A DNA stretch of 64,000 bases from Neofusicoccum parvum (GCA_020912385.1 CP087211.1:2356001-2420000), one strand, 5' to 3'. Shown: positions 24,027 through 36,660, numbered from the stretch's first letter. The notes: a model not told the origin generated them from the letters alone. Translations and numbers: made by a program.

Positions 24027-27000
24027 ATGGCCGGCCCCACCGCTGTCCAGGACGCGCCGAGCACGCCCAAGGACGCCCGGCGCAAGAGGAAGGCCAAGGA
24101 CTCCTCCGCTGGCAACCACGACGCCAAGCGCATCCGCACTCAGGACGAGGAAAACGCTGCTGGAGCTCCGCCTTCTGGAGGAAACCAGGCCAAGGCCGAG
24201 ACCGCACTCGCCATTGTGGGAGACAAGGCCGGACAGCTTACGAAGGCTGGGAAAAATGATGCCTCGAAGCCCAGGAAAAAGCAGCATGCCGACAAGAGTA
24301 GCTGGTACACTTCCGAGCCGGCGGGTGGCCGCTTCTTGCAGATTGACCCCATCTTTAGCAGGGATGAGAGGTACTATATGGGTCTTCACTGAATTTCGGA
24401 GCCTTGCTGACTTGCTGCTCACAGATTCCTCATTTTCGCGACAGCGAAGGCCGTGCATATCTACTCCACCGCAAACTCTCTGCTCGTCCGCACGCTGCCT
24501 ATGAACACCAGCCACAGCATCACCGCCTACGCACTGTCAAGTATTGATCCCGACCACCTATATGTCTCTGATGCTTCCGGATTTGTCGTGTTGTGGGATT
24601 GGATGAGTGGGAAGAAGGTCAATCGCTGGAACCTGGCTGCCCCCGTCCGCGGCATAGCTACCAGCGCCGTCGATGGTCCCACCGGAGAGAAGGTGGAGAC
24701 CGTCTTCACCCTGGACAAGGGCGAACACAGCATCATCCATGCCCACAGGCTGCGTGGCCGCAAGGACGCGTCTGAGTCTTCAGCCCAGCCTCTCCTCAAG
24801 ACGAGGGTGCCTCTTCAGTCTTTCACCGTCGCTGGCCAGGGTCAGGTTATTGCCGCCGCCGCTAAAGACCGTGTCTTTGTTGGCCAAATCAAAAACACCT
24901 CTACCGCAACACTAAAGGACCTCATATTCATTTGGAGGGAGCTGAGTTGCACCCAAAAGATCACTTCGATCGACGTCCAAGTAAAAGGTGCAGAGAAGAA
25001 GACGCCCAAGAAGGGTGCCCCATCCTCGACTGGCCAGGTTAACTTGGTCATCGGCTGCACCAATGGAGCTTTGTTCCTCTACGAAGACATTGTGGCCAAG
25101 TTGAGCCAGGCCGAAAAACAGCAAAAGAAGGACTCCAAGGAGCCGTCTGCTGCGCCATCTTTGGCACCCCGCACCCTTCACTGGCACAGAAATCCCGTCG
25201 GGACGGTCAAGTGGTCTTTGGACGGTATGTGCCCTCTGAGTATGCACACACCTTTTCCATACGCTGACAATATGCAGGAAACTACATAATTTCCGGAGGT
25301 CAGGAGACGGTCCTCGTGCTCTGGCAACTTCAGACCTCGAAGAAGCAGTTCCTTCCCAATCTCACATCAGCTATCGATGGACTGGTCGTTTCTCCGAGTG
25401 GAGCCAGCTACGCTGTGCAGTTGGCAGATAATTCCGTCATTGTGCTGTCCACCGCTGAATTGCTTCCTAAGGCAAACATCGCTGGAGTGCAATCCCGATT
25501 TTTCTCCCTTGACTCTACATCTGACAAAGAGCTGCTTGATTCGGTCCGTCGTACAGCAGCTGCCGTCAACCCGCAGGATTCCAACCAAATTTTGCTTTCC
25601 GTACCGGCCTCCCAGCCTAGGACCGAAGTGAATGGGGTCAACCCTCCTGCTCCGTTTCTTCAGACTTACGACATCTCCTCGAATCATCACGTTTTCCGTC
25701 AAGCGATTACTCGCAACAACGCTACCATCTTCAACCAAGGACCCGGAGCTACCAAGCTGCGTGAGCCTGATCTCAGGCATCTTCAGCTGAGCCACGACGG
25801 AAAATGGCTTGCTACTGTCGAGGAGTGGATCCCCCCAGTGGAGGATGTGGAGCATCTGGCTGCAGAGAAGACGATGATTGAGGAGGAGCGGCGCGTAAGA
25901 CGTGAGGTCTACCTCAAGTTCTGGCTCTGGAACGAGGAGAAGGCCCAATGGATGTTGGAATCGCGCATCGATGCCCCTCACCAGTTCACCGACAAGCTGA
26001 TATCTGGCCGTGTCTTCGATTTGAAGTATGATCCAAGCAGCACCTCATTCGCAACTGTTGGGGAGGACGGATTCATCCGAATTTGGGCTCCCAAAACCCG
26101 GCTACACGACGGCACTGTGGTGAGGGGAAGTAAGGGAGAGGGTCTTGTCACCTGGTCAAGCAGGAGCTCGATTCGGCTGGAAGCGGCCGTAGAAGGGCTG
26201 GGTGCCGATTCAGACATTCCTAGCGAGCTCGTCCCCGTCAATGCTCGTCTGGCTTACTCTCCTGACGGATCGGTTCTCGCCGCAAGCCAGGAATTTTACG
26301 GCAACCATAGCCAAGGCCTCGTCCACTTCGTTGACCCTACTGCTGGAAGCGTCCGATACTCTCGGGGTGGTCTGTACAGTACGGGCTTGGTTGAAATCGC
26401 CTTCGTCGGCCGCCAGTTCATCATCCTGTCGAACTCATTGAGTGTGTGGGACTTGGTCGACGACGAGCTGAGCTACGGCTACAGCTTCCGCCCACTCGGC
26501 CTCACGCGCGCCCAGAAGGCCGAGATAATCCATCTCGCTATCAATAACACCGACGGTACCTTCGCCCTCTCCCTGCCGCTGCCAGAGCAGCAGAAAAAGG
26601 CCTCCAAGCTTGAATCAGCCGACGCACCAGCGCCTACCGCCGCCACGCAGAAAGAACCCTCCTCGACTACTAAGAAACGCATGTCCAAGATCTTCGTCTT
26701 CTCGACCGCCTCCCCCCGCCCCCTTTATTCTGTCGTCGTCCCCCAACTCGTCACCGCCCTCCTCCCGGCCGGCTCCCGCAAGGGTTTCGTCGCCCTCAAC
26801 ACCGCCGCCGAGCTGCGCGTCATCGCGCCCAAGACAGCCGGCTTCCAGCTGGTCGGCCCCGTCGCTGCAGCCGAAGAGTCGCTGGGGGCGTTCGTGGACG
26901 AGGAGACGGCGTTGGAGCCGTTGGTTGAGGATGAGGAAGACGACAAGGTGGAGGAGAAGCTGCCGACCGAGGAGGAGTTGGAGGAAGGCGTTGCGGCTGA

Positions 27001-27154
27001 AGGCGACCAGGGCGATAAGCCGGTCGTGAGGCCAGAGATGCTGGCGGGTGTGTTCGATGTCGGGCCCAGCTTTGCGCTACCGCCGGTTAGGGATCTGTTC
27101 GAGGCGGTGGTGGGGCTGTATGCGAGGAAGCCGAGGGCGGTGGCTGCGGTTTGA
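24027..27154 (+). CDS. UTP17: UTP17/NAN1 (WDR75-like), U3 snoRNP / t-UTP WD40 protein
   Basis: Nucleolar WD-repeat protein of the t-UTP/UtpA subcomplex, needed for pre-18S rRNA processing and linked to rDNA transcription. Exons are 24027..24370, 24425..25224 and 25278..27154 (introns of 54 and 53 nt; donors GTACTA and GTATGT), giving 1006 residues, somewhat longer than yeast Nan1. Splicing rebuilds FLIFATAKAVHIYSTANSLL and WSLDGNYIISGGQETVLVLW, typical WD blades. The first 100 residues are basic and low-complexity (RRKRKAK, KPRKKQ), fitting nucleolar targeting; the last 150 residues hold an acidic tract. Start chosen at ACCATGG (24027); an in-frame ATG at 23877 would extend into the divergent promoter and gives an unlikely N-terminus. 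Confidence 0.9.
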
Positions 27155-30100
27155 GGGGGTAGTTGGCGGAGATGTGAGAGCCCGCGGGCTTTCTTGAGGG
27201 TGATATGTGTGGTTGCATTTGAGATGGCGTATAGCGGATGGGAAATCAAAAGTGGAACTATATTCATTTTGTGTATACTCTTGTCAGAATTGGAAGGATG
27301 ATTGTGTTGATCTCGTCGTGTATCGGATATGCATTACGGTGCCTAAGGGTGATGTGAGTCAGCTGCTTTACAGTTTTCAGTTGCACATGTGCGTAATCAG
27401 GAACGAGGGCGAGGACCAGAGTGGATCGGACATCTGGAGCTCGTATTTAAAAGCTCCTTGACTCATCCGACGGCTCTCCTCAGCAAGGCCTTTCCTTTGG
27501 AGAGCTAGCCAAAGAGACTCTCGCAACAAACTTTCCGTACACCATGACGAAGAGTCGCAACTTTCTGCTCTTGGCTTCTCGCGTTCACATCCACACCTTA
27601 AACTTCCTTCCCTTCTTACCATCTCTCCCGCTGCTGCGTAGGAGAGCAGGTGGTTAATGATGAGCAACGCTGTGAGATGGTGGTTCTCGACATCACTGGC
27701 CGGGAATGCTGCTGCTCCACGTCCAGGAATGGAGTTCACAGCTTTGTAGGAGGGCATGTACAACTGTTGCCGCCGAGACGGACGAGAATGAGTCCCTGCG
27801 AGATTTATAACAGAGCGCAAGAACCCTAGAAAGTGAGTTGTTCGAGCGATTCTCTAGATGATTTTAGGAAGCTTGATACTTGAGGAGAGGAGATGCGCGT
27901 TCTTTGGGTGTGTTATAAATGCCCCGCAGAGAGACCGGGTCCGTGCGTTTTGTGGGTCTGGTGCTCGGTCCCGGGGTTTGCTTGAGGCACGTGAGAATTA
28001 GATGTAGAACTCCGTGATGGCTGCTGACTGAGGATGAGGGATACTGAGGCTGGGTTCCACGAGGGCAGAAGGCTGGGGGTGTGTGCATGTGTGCTCGGTG
28101 GTTGTTGCAGTTGACCGGAGGCGCGGATGTTGGAATGGCCAGTAAATGGGGAGACTTTTTGAACTATTGAGAGCTGTAGACTGACAATCTACAACCACAA
28201 TTACTACAATTAGTAGCCTTGATGAGCTGCATATGCAAGATGTGCTACTGTGTCCTTTACAATCTCCATTCATTCACCGCGACGGTCATACTTCCGCTTC
28301 CGCCAATGGTTCTTAGAAAGAGCGGAATCATTCAGGAATCTGATGAGATTAATTATCTGAGCTTGTTGATGATGGCGCTGATGAGATGTCCCTGAAGATC
28401 AGTTCATGTATCATACTATACTGTTTCTCAGCAGTATTGATTGCATTACTGTTCATCACGGAGTTACGTATCCTTGGTCTCTTGAGTGTGATTTTCTGGC
28501 CATCTAACAGGGTGGAAGCCGGAAGGTTACACGGGTATCCATAGTGTGATGATTGTTCGCTTCTCTGTTTGACAGGAACGGAGATTGCCTGTGGAGCAGC
28601 TTGGAGGTGTGGTTACAGACGCTACCTCTAGCCTCTCTTATCCGCCCTCGCTTCGTCTTTAGTGGTCACCTTGTCAAAACTTCTTCCTTCAGCAAAGCTA
28701 CACACTTCCTCTTCAACTAATCCATTCAATTCTCCATACCATTACCAGGGCTGGTGCTAAAATATAGCTGTCTTAGAGTAATTGCCTGCCGAGACGGAAA
28801 GTTACGACGAAGTGGTCTCCGCTGGGTTCTTCACAGCCAAGTGGGTTGCTTTACCTTTTATGTGGGACTGATCTGTAGTAAACTTGAGCCAGTTGAGAAG
28901 GCTTATGTGAATCCCGCCTACAGCATTTTTTAAATTCTCAATGCAAGTCATATCAGCTGAACTGCTCTGTGACATGGGCCTTGCCGGGCAGATGATGCGT
29001 ACCTCGGACCATGAATTCCGTGGTCCATGCCCATTCTCGGTGACTTACAGCTCCTCACTTCGCTCCTCCACTATACTTCTCTCCTTCGTTACAGCCACGC
29101 CAACAGTGATTGATCACCTTGTGGGACAGCCAAATCAAACGTAATAACTTCTCGGCTGTTGATGATATTTGATTCGTATTCGTACAGAACCTGGAAAACG
29201 GTGGCTCTGTAACAGGGCTACAACTGCCAACCACTCTTTTGCTCTCTTGGTAGTCATCATCAGTTTGAAAAGATGCCGATCCGCTACTGGAAATACGAAA
29301 CTCTTCCTCGGCGCCAAGTTTTGATACTCCGTGCCAGTCCCCCGGCAATTTGGTGTTGAGAGACATTTCGATTCTTACCGAGCGTCAATGCATTAAGAGA
29401 ACTAAATTGTGTGTGTAGGAGAAACTGCAAAAGAAGCAGAAGGAGTCGAATACGTTGTCCAGTAGAACGGCTCCGATTGAGAAAAGGCTGCACCAATATC
29501 TCAACAGGAGTATGTCCGAGGTAGAACGAGACAAGAGGAACTCGGACTTAAAGCACCAAGTTGAACCCAGGCAGAGACACCACGCGCGTGCCCGCTCACC
29601 GCCGTGCCTCAAACTCCTCAACACATGCTAGTCACGCAAGCAGTCACACCTACGCCAAGCGGTCACATGTCCTGTTTGACATCTCGTTTGACAATCCGGC
29701 GAGATCGGAACTCCCACCCGCAAGCGTGTCTCCTCTCACTCCCGTCACCGCCTCCTCGCCTGGCCATGCCCGAACGAGCTCCGGCGACGCGGGGGACGCA
29801 AAAGCTTGACTCTCGTCTCGTCTCGACTCCTACATGTGGAGCAACGTCAACTGCCGCGTCAGCTAGTGCCGGAGAGGCAGAAAAGAGATAAGGTGTGGCC
29901 AATGAGGAAAGCGCGGCAAAAAAGAGGGAAGATGAGGCAGCGCAAGGCCGATATCAGAGAACTTTTTAATGCGCAAGACCAGCTATTGCGTTTCCGATAA
30001 TATCCTCCCCCCGCCATTAACGCCAAGTTCCCCCCTTCGCCTTCGAAATAGAATTAACCCACACCGCCAGCAATGCTCTTTCGTTGTTCCGCTTGAGCCC

Positions 30101-31157
30101 CAACGCGACAAAACAGTCCGAGTTTCAGGACCAGCCCCGTCAGATCGCACACGTCCCGCCTCGCAAATCCCCCCCAAGAATAAAAAAGCTTGCGCGATGA
30201 CGGGCGGAGCGGGCGAACCAGAAGTAGGATGGTCCCTCCTGCCCCGCCATTCGTCGGCTCTAGTTTCGCTATACAGATATGTACGTGTACGTGCAGGTAA
30301 GTGGTACAAGGGCGCGTGCCCGCGTCTCCGGATCGGCACACATCCGGCTTCTTTACATTAGTTCATGCCTTTGTGCAGACAAGGAGCTGCTCTCTCGAAA
30401 CCCGGCCCTTAGGTGGAATCTGGCAAGAAGCCTGGACTCGCCGCGGATATGTACAGGTTCGTAGGGCGGCGGCCGGGATCGGCTCCTTCGTGCAGTGCCC
30501 GTCCCCTCCTTCGGGGCACTTTGTGTCTTGGCTGTGCTGCTGCAAGACATTTAACGAGAGTAGTAGGGTCTCGGCGTTGGAAACGCATGACGTCGTGAAT
30601 GGTAATAGTGCGGTGTCGGTAGTCGTGAAAAGATCGTAAAACCAAATGTTCGCGTGGTGGAGCATCGCGTGAATGGCGTAACTCGGGTATCGTGGATCCG
30701 CTGGTGAATGAATGAACGTGGAAAAAGGAAAGACTGCAGTGTCTCGTCAATCTCTATGCTCTACAACGCGTTTGCCATTTTGGGTCGGCAAGCTTACCTT
30801 CGTAGGCGCCGAAAGTTTTGACGGCGGTGGTGAAACCGACCCGCCGCAATTATGGCATATTACGAGGATTACTGCACCGCAAAAAACGCAGGTGTGTCTC
30901 GCGTTCTTCTTTTCGAACCGTATGTACGTGTCTCAAGGAAGTTTGGATAGGATTATCTTGAAGAACGAAATATCCCGCTGAACCTAGACCGTCGCCGAAC
31001 ATGCCCCTTACCATGCTCGCTGAGTATCATCAATAAACAAGAACCACACAAAAAAGAGATATCTTGAGAATTGAAGATAAAGACAAATGGAAGAAACTTG
31101 GGAGAGTAGAAGAGTAGACGCCATGAAATCGTGAAAGACGTGAAAAAATCAGAGCAC
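27155..31157. other. Intergenic, 4 kb, no confident gene
   Basis: 3' flanks of the convergent UTP17 and noxR genes plus AT-richer DNA. One minus-strand exon-like piece stands out at 27620..27795: acceptor TCGCAG, 176 nt open with biased codons, donor GTAAGA. I could not connect it to further exons, so it is reported only as an observation. Confidence 0.5.
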
Positions 31158-32969
31158 CTACACAACTTGCACCCAGATCTGCGTGGGAAATCGGTCAGCT
31201 TGGATTCTGATTGGCAGGGTGTTGGAGTTCGGGTAGCACTCACCTCCATCTTCCCCATCTCAGCCTTCTCTCTCTTCGCCTCCTGCTTGCACGTCATAAT
31301 CGCCATGTCGAGATCATCTTGGTCGCTCATGGTGATCATGTCCTGCTCGTCCTTGATCTTGATCTTGAAGCTCTGCCTCAGGGCGAACTTGTCTCTGATC
31401 TGACCCACAAACGTGTCGAAACGCGCGTTCGGGTCAAGGAATACGTAGCGCACATCATCAGCGTGCACCTTGACACGGATGGTCCTGAGACCCATGCTGC
31501 GCCTTTGAGACTGGCCACGCGGCCTGTTGTTCGAGGGACGTCTCGTGCTGCGAGCCCGCGTCGGAACCATCTCGAACTCGCCAGAGTCGATATCCGACTG
31601 GTCGAACGAGTCCTCTTCCTCCTCCTCAATGTACATGGGCTTCTGCTGCGGCCGCGAACGCGAGCGTCCGTAGCTGGGACGATCGCCACTCGATCTGCCG
31701 TACATGTCGTAGACGTCGTCAGGGTAAGCGCCCTCATCTTCGTCGGAGTTGATGCGGGGACGGAGCCGGGAGCTTTCATTGTTCCTCGTGCTTCTCGAGG
31801 AAGTGGAAAGCTCGCGGGTGGGTCTTGGGCGTTCAGACATGGATCGTTGGGGCATGCGAGGTTGCTGACTCTTCGGGGACTGGTCGAATGCAGCACGTCC
31901 AAGTTCCAAGGGAGCGGGTTTCCGACCATCACCACGAACGGACTGTGACCGGGAAGTCATGCCGTTCGGAGAAGCCCTCGTCTCCTCCGGGGGAGGAGTG
32001 GGAGGGAACATGTTGCGGTTGATCGGCGGCTCCGATTGCTGTCTAGACCGGCTGGTCAATCCGGGCTTCACCAGATTGGTAGCAGCGAAAGAAATCTTCT
32101 CGTCGGGCCTGTCGTCCTTGGCAGAGCCGCCGCTCGCAGATTCCTGGTTCATCCTCTTGATTTCGGCGCCCGCGAAGCCGGTGAAAGCGTTGGCACGGTC
32201 CGAGGCGGCGACAAGACGAGCCTTTCCGAGATAATCCTTCGCCTTCAAATTCTTCACCTTGGCCTCGTTCGGGCGGTAGACGATTCCGACGGGAATGGAG
32301 AAGACCGTGTAGCCCTGCGACGTGTTAGCTCAAACCCTCGCCGAAAGTTCAATTGACTTGCCTCTGCCTGCTCCCGAATGGCCTCCTCAATCACGTCGTG
32401 GTCCGGGACGACCTTCTCCTTCGCGGCGAACGACAGATCCTGCATACCGGCATCCTTCTGCTGCAGGTAGATGTAGCACAGACCACGGTTGAAAAGCACC
32501 TCGCAGGAGTACAGCTTGAACTTGAGACCCAGCTGCTCGTAATCGATGTTGTTGTTGCCACGCAGGTAGAGGAGGGTGTCGTTGAAGTTGGCCAATGCCT
32601 CCTCGAAGTCGCCCATTAGGAAGTTGGAGACGCCTTGCTGGAAGTACGCGACGGCGAGGTACTGGTCCAGGCGCACAGCGCGCTGGTAGCATTCGACCTG
32701 GGAAGTGTGAGGAGCAGTTCTCATTTCGCTCGGTTGCAGTACTCACGGCTTTCTCATGCTCGCCGAGGGTCGCATGGATCACGCCCATATTAAACAGAAT
32801 CTTGGACGTGTCGGAGATGCCATCAAAGTACTTCAGAGCTTCGTCAAATTCGTTATTGTCGTAGGCGGCCAGCGCTCCAACCCACGTCTCGATCTCCTGC
32901 AAGCCCGAGTTAGCAGCTGCGCCTGTGTCCCGGGCAGAGTCATGCGCTACTTGCCTGCTTGAGCGACAT
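31158..32969 (-). CDS. noxR: NoxR, p67phox-like regulator of fungal NADPH oxidases
   Basis: Cytosolic activator of NoxA/NoxB with Rac and Cdc24/Bem1 partners; controls superoxide production in hyphal tips and sexual or infection structures. Five exons: 32955..32969, 32747..32896, 32362..32697, 31244..32314, 31158..31178 (530 residues). MSLKQ joins EIETWVGALAAYDNNEFDEA. Residues 1-167 form the TPR domain (ILFNMGVIHATLGEHEKA; GLCYIYLQQKDA). The activation motif YTVFSIPVGIVYRPNEAK follows at about 169. A disordered Pro/Ser/Arg region leads to a C-terminal PB1 domain, about 443-530, with the acidic OPCA-type stretch DEQDMITMSDQDDLDMAI. The last exon adds only IWVQVV. Two of four introns use GC donors (GCAAGT). 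No SH3 domain, as usual for fungal NoxR. Confidence 0.95.
32315..32361 (-). other. noxR: GC-AG intron 3 of noxR (47 nt)
   Basis: Minus strand reads GCAGAG then GCAAGTCAATT, ending CGTCGCAG. Removing it joins REQAE to GYTVFSIPVG, the conserved order in NoxR. Reading through it gives a frameshifted tail that loses the activation and PB1 domains. Confidence 0.85.
32897..32954 (-). other. noxR: GC-AG intron 1 of noxR (58 nt)
   Basis: Minus strand reads AAGCAG then GCAAGTAGC, ending CTTGCAG. The donor is GC, not GT, but CAG/GCAAGT is the consensus context for GC-AG introns. Splicing here is required to join MSLKQ to EIETW, the conserved NoxR start. Confidence 0.85.
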
Positions 32970-34083
32970 GTCGGGCGATCGTGAATAGCGTTGGCTGTGT
33001 TAATGCCGTGGGAGGAGAGGAGGAAGAAGGGCGCTTCGCAGCTCCTGGAGGGCACCGACGACCGGGAACGGGACCAGGGTCGGGCGGGCGGCGGGTGGTG
33101 ATTAAAAGAGAATCGTGGCAAGCGCCGGCATGCAGGTGCTCGCAGAGCGGGAATGATGTGCCAATAATTTCTAGCCGCCTGGGCTGCGTGGACGAGGCGG
33201 GGCGGGCTGGGGATTCGCGATTAGATACGGCTGGCAATTACGGCGGCGTCGGTGCGAGAACGGCGACGGGAAGGTCGGCACTGGGGCGCTGCTGGGGCGT
33301 GACGAGCAGGCGACGTGCAGAAAAGCGGATGCAGGCGGTCGTGAACAGGCAAAGGAGAGAAGAGAATTGCACGCGGTCGAGGAAAGAGCGTAGCGGCTAG
33401 CGGCCGGGAGGAAAAGAGCGGACTGCACGACAGGCACCTGGCGGTCGCGTCTGCAACTCTCGAGGCCTTCTTGAACGGCCATAGGCTCGCGGGCTGCCAA
33501 GCTCCACCATTAACAGGCCCTGTCGCAGCATGGCGTTCCACGACCGCGGCCGTGTCAGGCCGCCGAGTGCGCATCGGGCGTGCTGCCGCCCGCCGCAGCG
33601 CCGGCTGATTGGCTGTCGACGCGCCGGGGATCGCCTGGGCGGGCGCGTCCTGAGCATCCACGGCGCGTAGCATCACGACAAGTCACAGAGCTCCTCTGCG
33701 CTCACCCGCCGGTCAGATGACAATGGCCGTACCTCGCTCTCTTGGTTCTCTTGGGCGGCCATGGCGATTGCCTCAAGCGGCCGCCCTGCACCGCCCTGAC
33801 GTCGCGCCTCGTGGCTTTCAAATCCGCAGTGTCTGGAACTGCCGCAGGACTGTGTCAAGACCGCGCACGTGCCACGATTCGCCGGCCGCGAGGACATCAC
33901 AAAACTCAGCTGTGTAGGAGCCTGCCGATGCATGAAAGCTTGTCTCTCAGGTGCCCACTGCTATTTTGCTGCGACAGTGCCGGTTCATGCTCCGTCCGCC
34001 AGGAGTGCCGCTTTTGGCCGCCTGCCCTACAGCACGCACGACTGCTTTGCCGCTTCGGGCTGTCTGCACGAGAGCTTCGCGCT
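32970..34083. other. noxR upstream region and CCS1 3' flank
   Basis: About 1.1 kb of GC-rich DNA that should contain the noxR promoter. No gene supported; frames on both strands are low-complexity. Confidence 0.55.
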
Positions 34084-34936
34084 TTAGAGCATGCCGCGAT
34101 CCACCTGTTCCTTGCGCTCTTCCCAAACCGTCTTGCCCGAGCACGAGCACACCGTCTTGTCGTTGTCCCACACCCCCGCGCTGCGCGCGATCACGCCAAC
34201 CAGCTGATCGGGGTCGTTCTTGTCGAACTTGCCGTCCTGCTGCCGTGCAACCACGATGCTGCGCCCTACCAGCTCCCACACCTCGATGGGCTTGTCCAGG
34301 AAGGCACTGCCGACACCGCCCTTGCCGACCTGCACTGTTCCAAACACTCCCCGTGCCGGTTTCCCCTCTGCCTTTGCCTTCACAGCCTCCCAGATGGGGC
34401 CGGTCGATTCCGGACCCTCCGATATGTCTCCGCGCTCGCGGACCGTTGCATGATACGTTCCAGGTGACAGCCCCCGGATGCTCAGGTCGATGACGGTAAG
34501 ATTGGAGGCTACTTGCACCATGCGCACAAGGCCGCGAACCTTGTTTTCCACCGTAGGACTGTGGCTTTCGAGGATGCAAACAGCGGCACTATTCGACGCG
34601 CCACTGCCTCGGAGGATGGCGTCGCGGCCGGTATCTTGGATGGCGGCGACGATCGAGGATGGTGAGGCTGTGCCTTCAATCGAAACCAGTTGGTTCTGCA
34701 AGTCACCTTGGACCTTGCTCACGCCTGCGCTTGGCTGTCAGTGGCGGGCGCAGCGGGAGGGTGGCGTGTGTGCATTGATAGCCGACCTTGAAGTTTGTAC
34801 AAGGACGTCGAGACATCCTTAATGCAATCCTCGCAGCTTAGAGGCACGGCAAATGTGGTCTGGTGGTGTGGCAGTCAGCAGAGAGCTCGGCAGAAGCGGT
34901 GCTGGGGGAGGGGCACACCTGGAACGATGGTATCAT
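34084..34936 (-). CDS. CCS1: CCS1, copper chaperone for superoxide dismutase
   Basis: Delivers copper to and oxidises the disulfide of Cu,Zn-SOD1 in cytosol and mitochondrial intermembrane space. Exons: 34919..34936, 34787..34859 and 34084..34724; introns of 59 and 62 nt (GTGTGC..CACCAG and GTCGGC..GCGCAG). Protein 243 residues. Domain I is an Atx1-like metal-binding domain with LSCEDC (C15-x2-C18) followed by SLYKLQGVSKVQGDLQNQLV. Domain II is SOD1-like (GRDAILRG, then DLSIRGLSPGTYHATVRERG). Domain III carries the CxC copper-transfer motif, CSC at 223-225, then GKTVWEER. The six-codon first exon (MIPSFQ) is inferred; it restores the FQTTFAVPLSC start typical of fungal CCS1. Confidence 0.93.
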
Positions 34937-35885
34937 GTTAGCGAACACAGGGTCGAGAGATCAGGCTCGAGGAGGATGGGCGCAGAGGAAGCGTGGAGGA
35001 GTGGTGGCATCTTCGAGAAGGTGAGTCGAGCTCAGCATGATGCGGAGAGGCCGTCCTCGGATTATCAATCCAAAATTCACGAGCACCCCGCTGCCGGACC
35101 CTGACGCTTGCCGACCGCCTGCCGAAAACCAGCTCTCGGCCGCTCAAACTGCGCGGCCGTCCGCGCATTTGCACCGCCATCGTTATATCGCGCAAGAAAA
35201 AGTCGATTTCTCTCTGCTACCCCTCCAATGACGTCACCCATTGGTACGAGCACATCCATGTGCAGATGACGGGCTCTCTGACCCGTTGTCGGCTCAACTC
35301 CCTCCTGCCTCATTCGTCGCCACGAAACTCATGCTGCACCTTCTGCTCTGAACATATTTTCCTTCGATCTCGTTTCTTCTGCCCTGCGCAAGTGATGGGG
35401 TGATTTCGACGTCCAACCTCCTCGAATAGCCTCGGCTCTTTCCCAACCTCCGTCTGGACTCCATGTCGCCAAGGCCTCTCGCACGTGTGTCGGATTCATG
35501 ATGCTCCTATTCTTGGCAGAACGACCATGATTTTAACTTTACTTTTGCGTCTAATTGATGCTCACGCCTCGTGTTCTCCCGTCACGATCGTCGTGTTACT
35601 GGGCTTCAAGTTCTATTCTTTCGAAACGCGCGCTTGATAACCGGCTAGTGTTGCTGGACGCTTCGCGTTTGTGGTTTATGCTATGACAGAAGAACAATGG
35701 CGGTTGCGGCTACAAACTTGCTTTGTTGCTCCCACATCAAACGCGTAGGAATAGTGTCGCTCAGCTGAAAGAGACTATGTCAAAGCTTAGCCGATGATGA
35801 CGGTGTTCAGTGGGCTTGACTCGCTCAGTTTATCGCATGTCTTCACCTCCTCCCCCGGATCTCGTGTTGAGGACTGCACTGCAAC
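34937..35885. other. Divergent intergenic region, no gene seen
   Basis: Upstream DNA of CCS1 (minus) and of the coiled-coil gene (plus), about 1 kb. T/C-rich plus-strand stretches near 35.3-35.6 kb. Confidence 0.5.
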
Positions 35886-35955
35886 ATGGACTTGTTTCCT
35901 ATGGTTACATTCACTGCCACCTCTAAGGTAGCGTTGAGTCTCATCCGCACAGACA

Positions 35956-36660
35956 ATGTGCATCTCGCATTGCTTACACAATGACCCACAGACATGGATC
36001 TACCTCTACCTATGGGCCCTCTACTTCCTTTTTCCTAACAAAACATCCTTCTTCGGCCTCGGGCTCCATCGATCCCAGCCTCATCAGGCTGCTCCTGCGG
36101 AGAAGAAAGAACCACCGGGTTCCGAAGACCGCGATGAAGTCCTCCATGCCATCAACACCGCCGAGCGCGACCGTCTCCGCGACGCCGCCGACGGCGCCAG
36201 AGCCATCGCCCTGATTCGGCAGTACATCGCCCTCGTCAACCAGGTGACGGCGCGCAACGCGCACGAGTACTTCCACGACATGCACGACGACTATGAGCAG
36301 TGCCTGCGTCGGCTGCATGAAGTTGAGGTTGCGCTCGTGCAGCTACAGGCCATGGCGAACCAGCACAGTTCCCTCCCCAGGAAGTTTGGGAACTTGGCTC
36401 ACGAGGAGCAGGCCACCGTCGACTCGGTTCGAAAAAGCTTGCCTGAGATGCATGCGTATGTGGATGAGCTGCGGGATGCGATGGAGGAGCTTATGGTGGA
36501 TAATGAGGAGGCGCAGAGGGAGGCTCGAGAGACGTTGGAGGAGGCGGTTGCTGCTGGTGTGACTGCTCGGAAGGCGCAGGAGCAGTATGAGAAGGCTTTG
36601 AAGACTGCAAAAGCACCTGAAGAATCCGGAAGTTTTGGGAATGGGGGAAACTGTAAGTGA
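35956..36660 (+). CDS. Putative coiled-coil protein with possible N-terminal membrane anchor
   Basis: 234-residue reading from ATG 35956. The N-terminus has a short hydrophobic run, TWIYLYLWALYFLFP (residues 13-27). From about residue 60 the protein is mainly predicted helix with heptad-like charge: ERDRLRDAADGARAIALIRQ, EYFHDMHDDYEQCLRRLHEV, DELRDAMEELMVDNEEAQRE. I do not recognise the family. An alternative 5' end starts at ATG 35886 (MDLFPMVTFTATSK) and splices 35928..35991 (GTAGCG..CCACAG, 64 nt) in frame into the same body, giving 236 residues. The real start is unresolved. The N-terminal part before residue 45 is weakly coding-like, so the body alone is the secure part. Confidence 0.6.
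   Translation: MCISHCLHNDPQTWIYLYLWALYFLFPNKTSFFGLGLHRSQPHQAAPAEKKEPPGSEDRDEVLHAINTAERDRLRDAADGARAIALIRQYIALVNQVTARNAHEYFHDMHDDYEQCLRRLHEVEVALVQLQAMANQHSSLPRKFGNLAHEEQATVDSVRKSLPEMHAYVDELRDAMEELMVDNEEAQREARETLEEAVAAGVTARKAQEQYEKALKTAKAPEESGSFGNGGNCK

Noticed and set aside
35981..36214. Alternative frame starting MTHRHGSTSTYG over the coiled-coil gene
   Set aside because: Ends without reaching the coiled-coil frame, and no intron joins the two.
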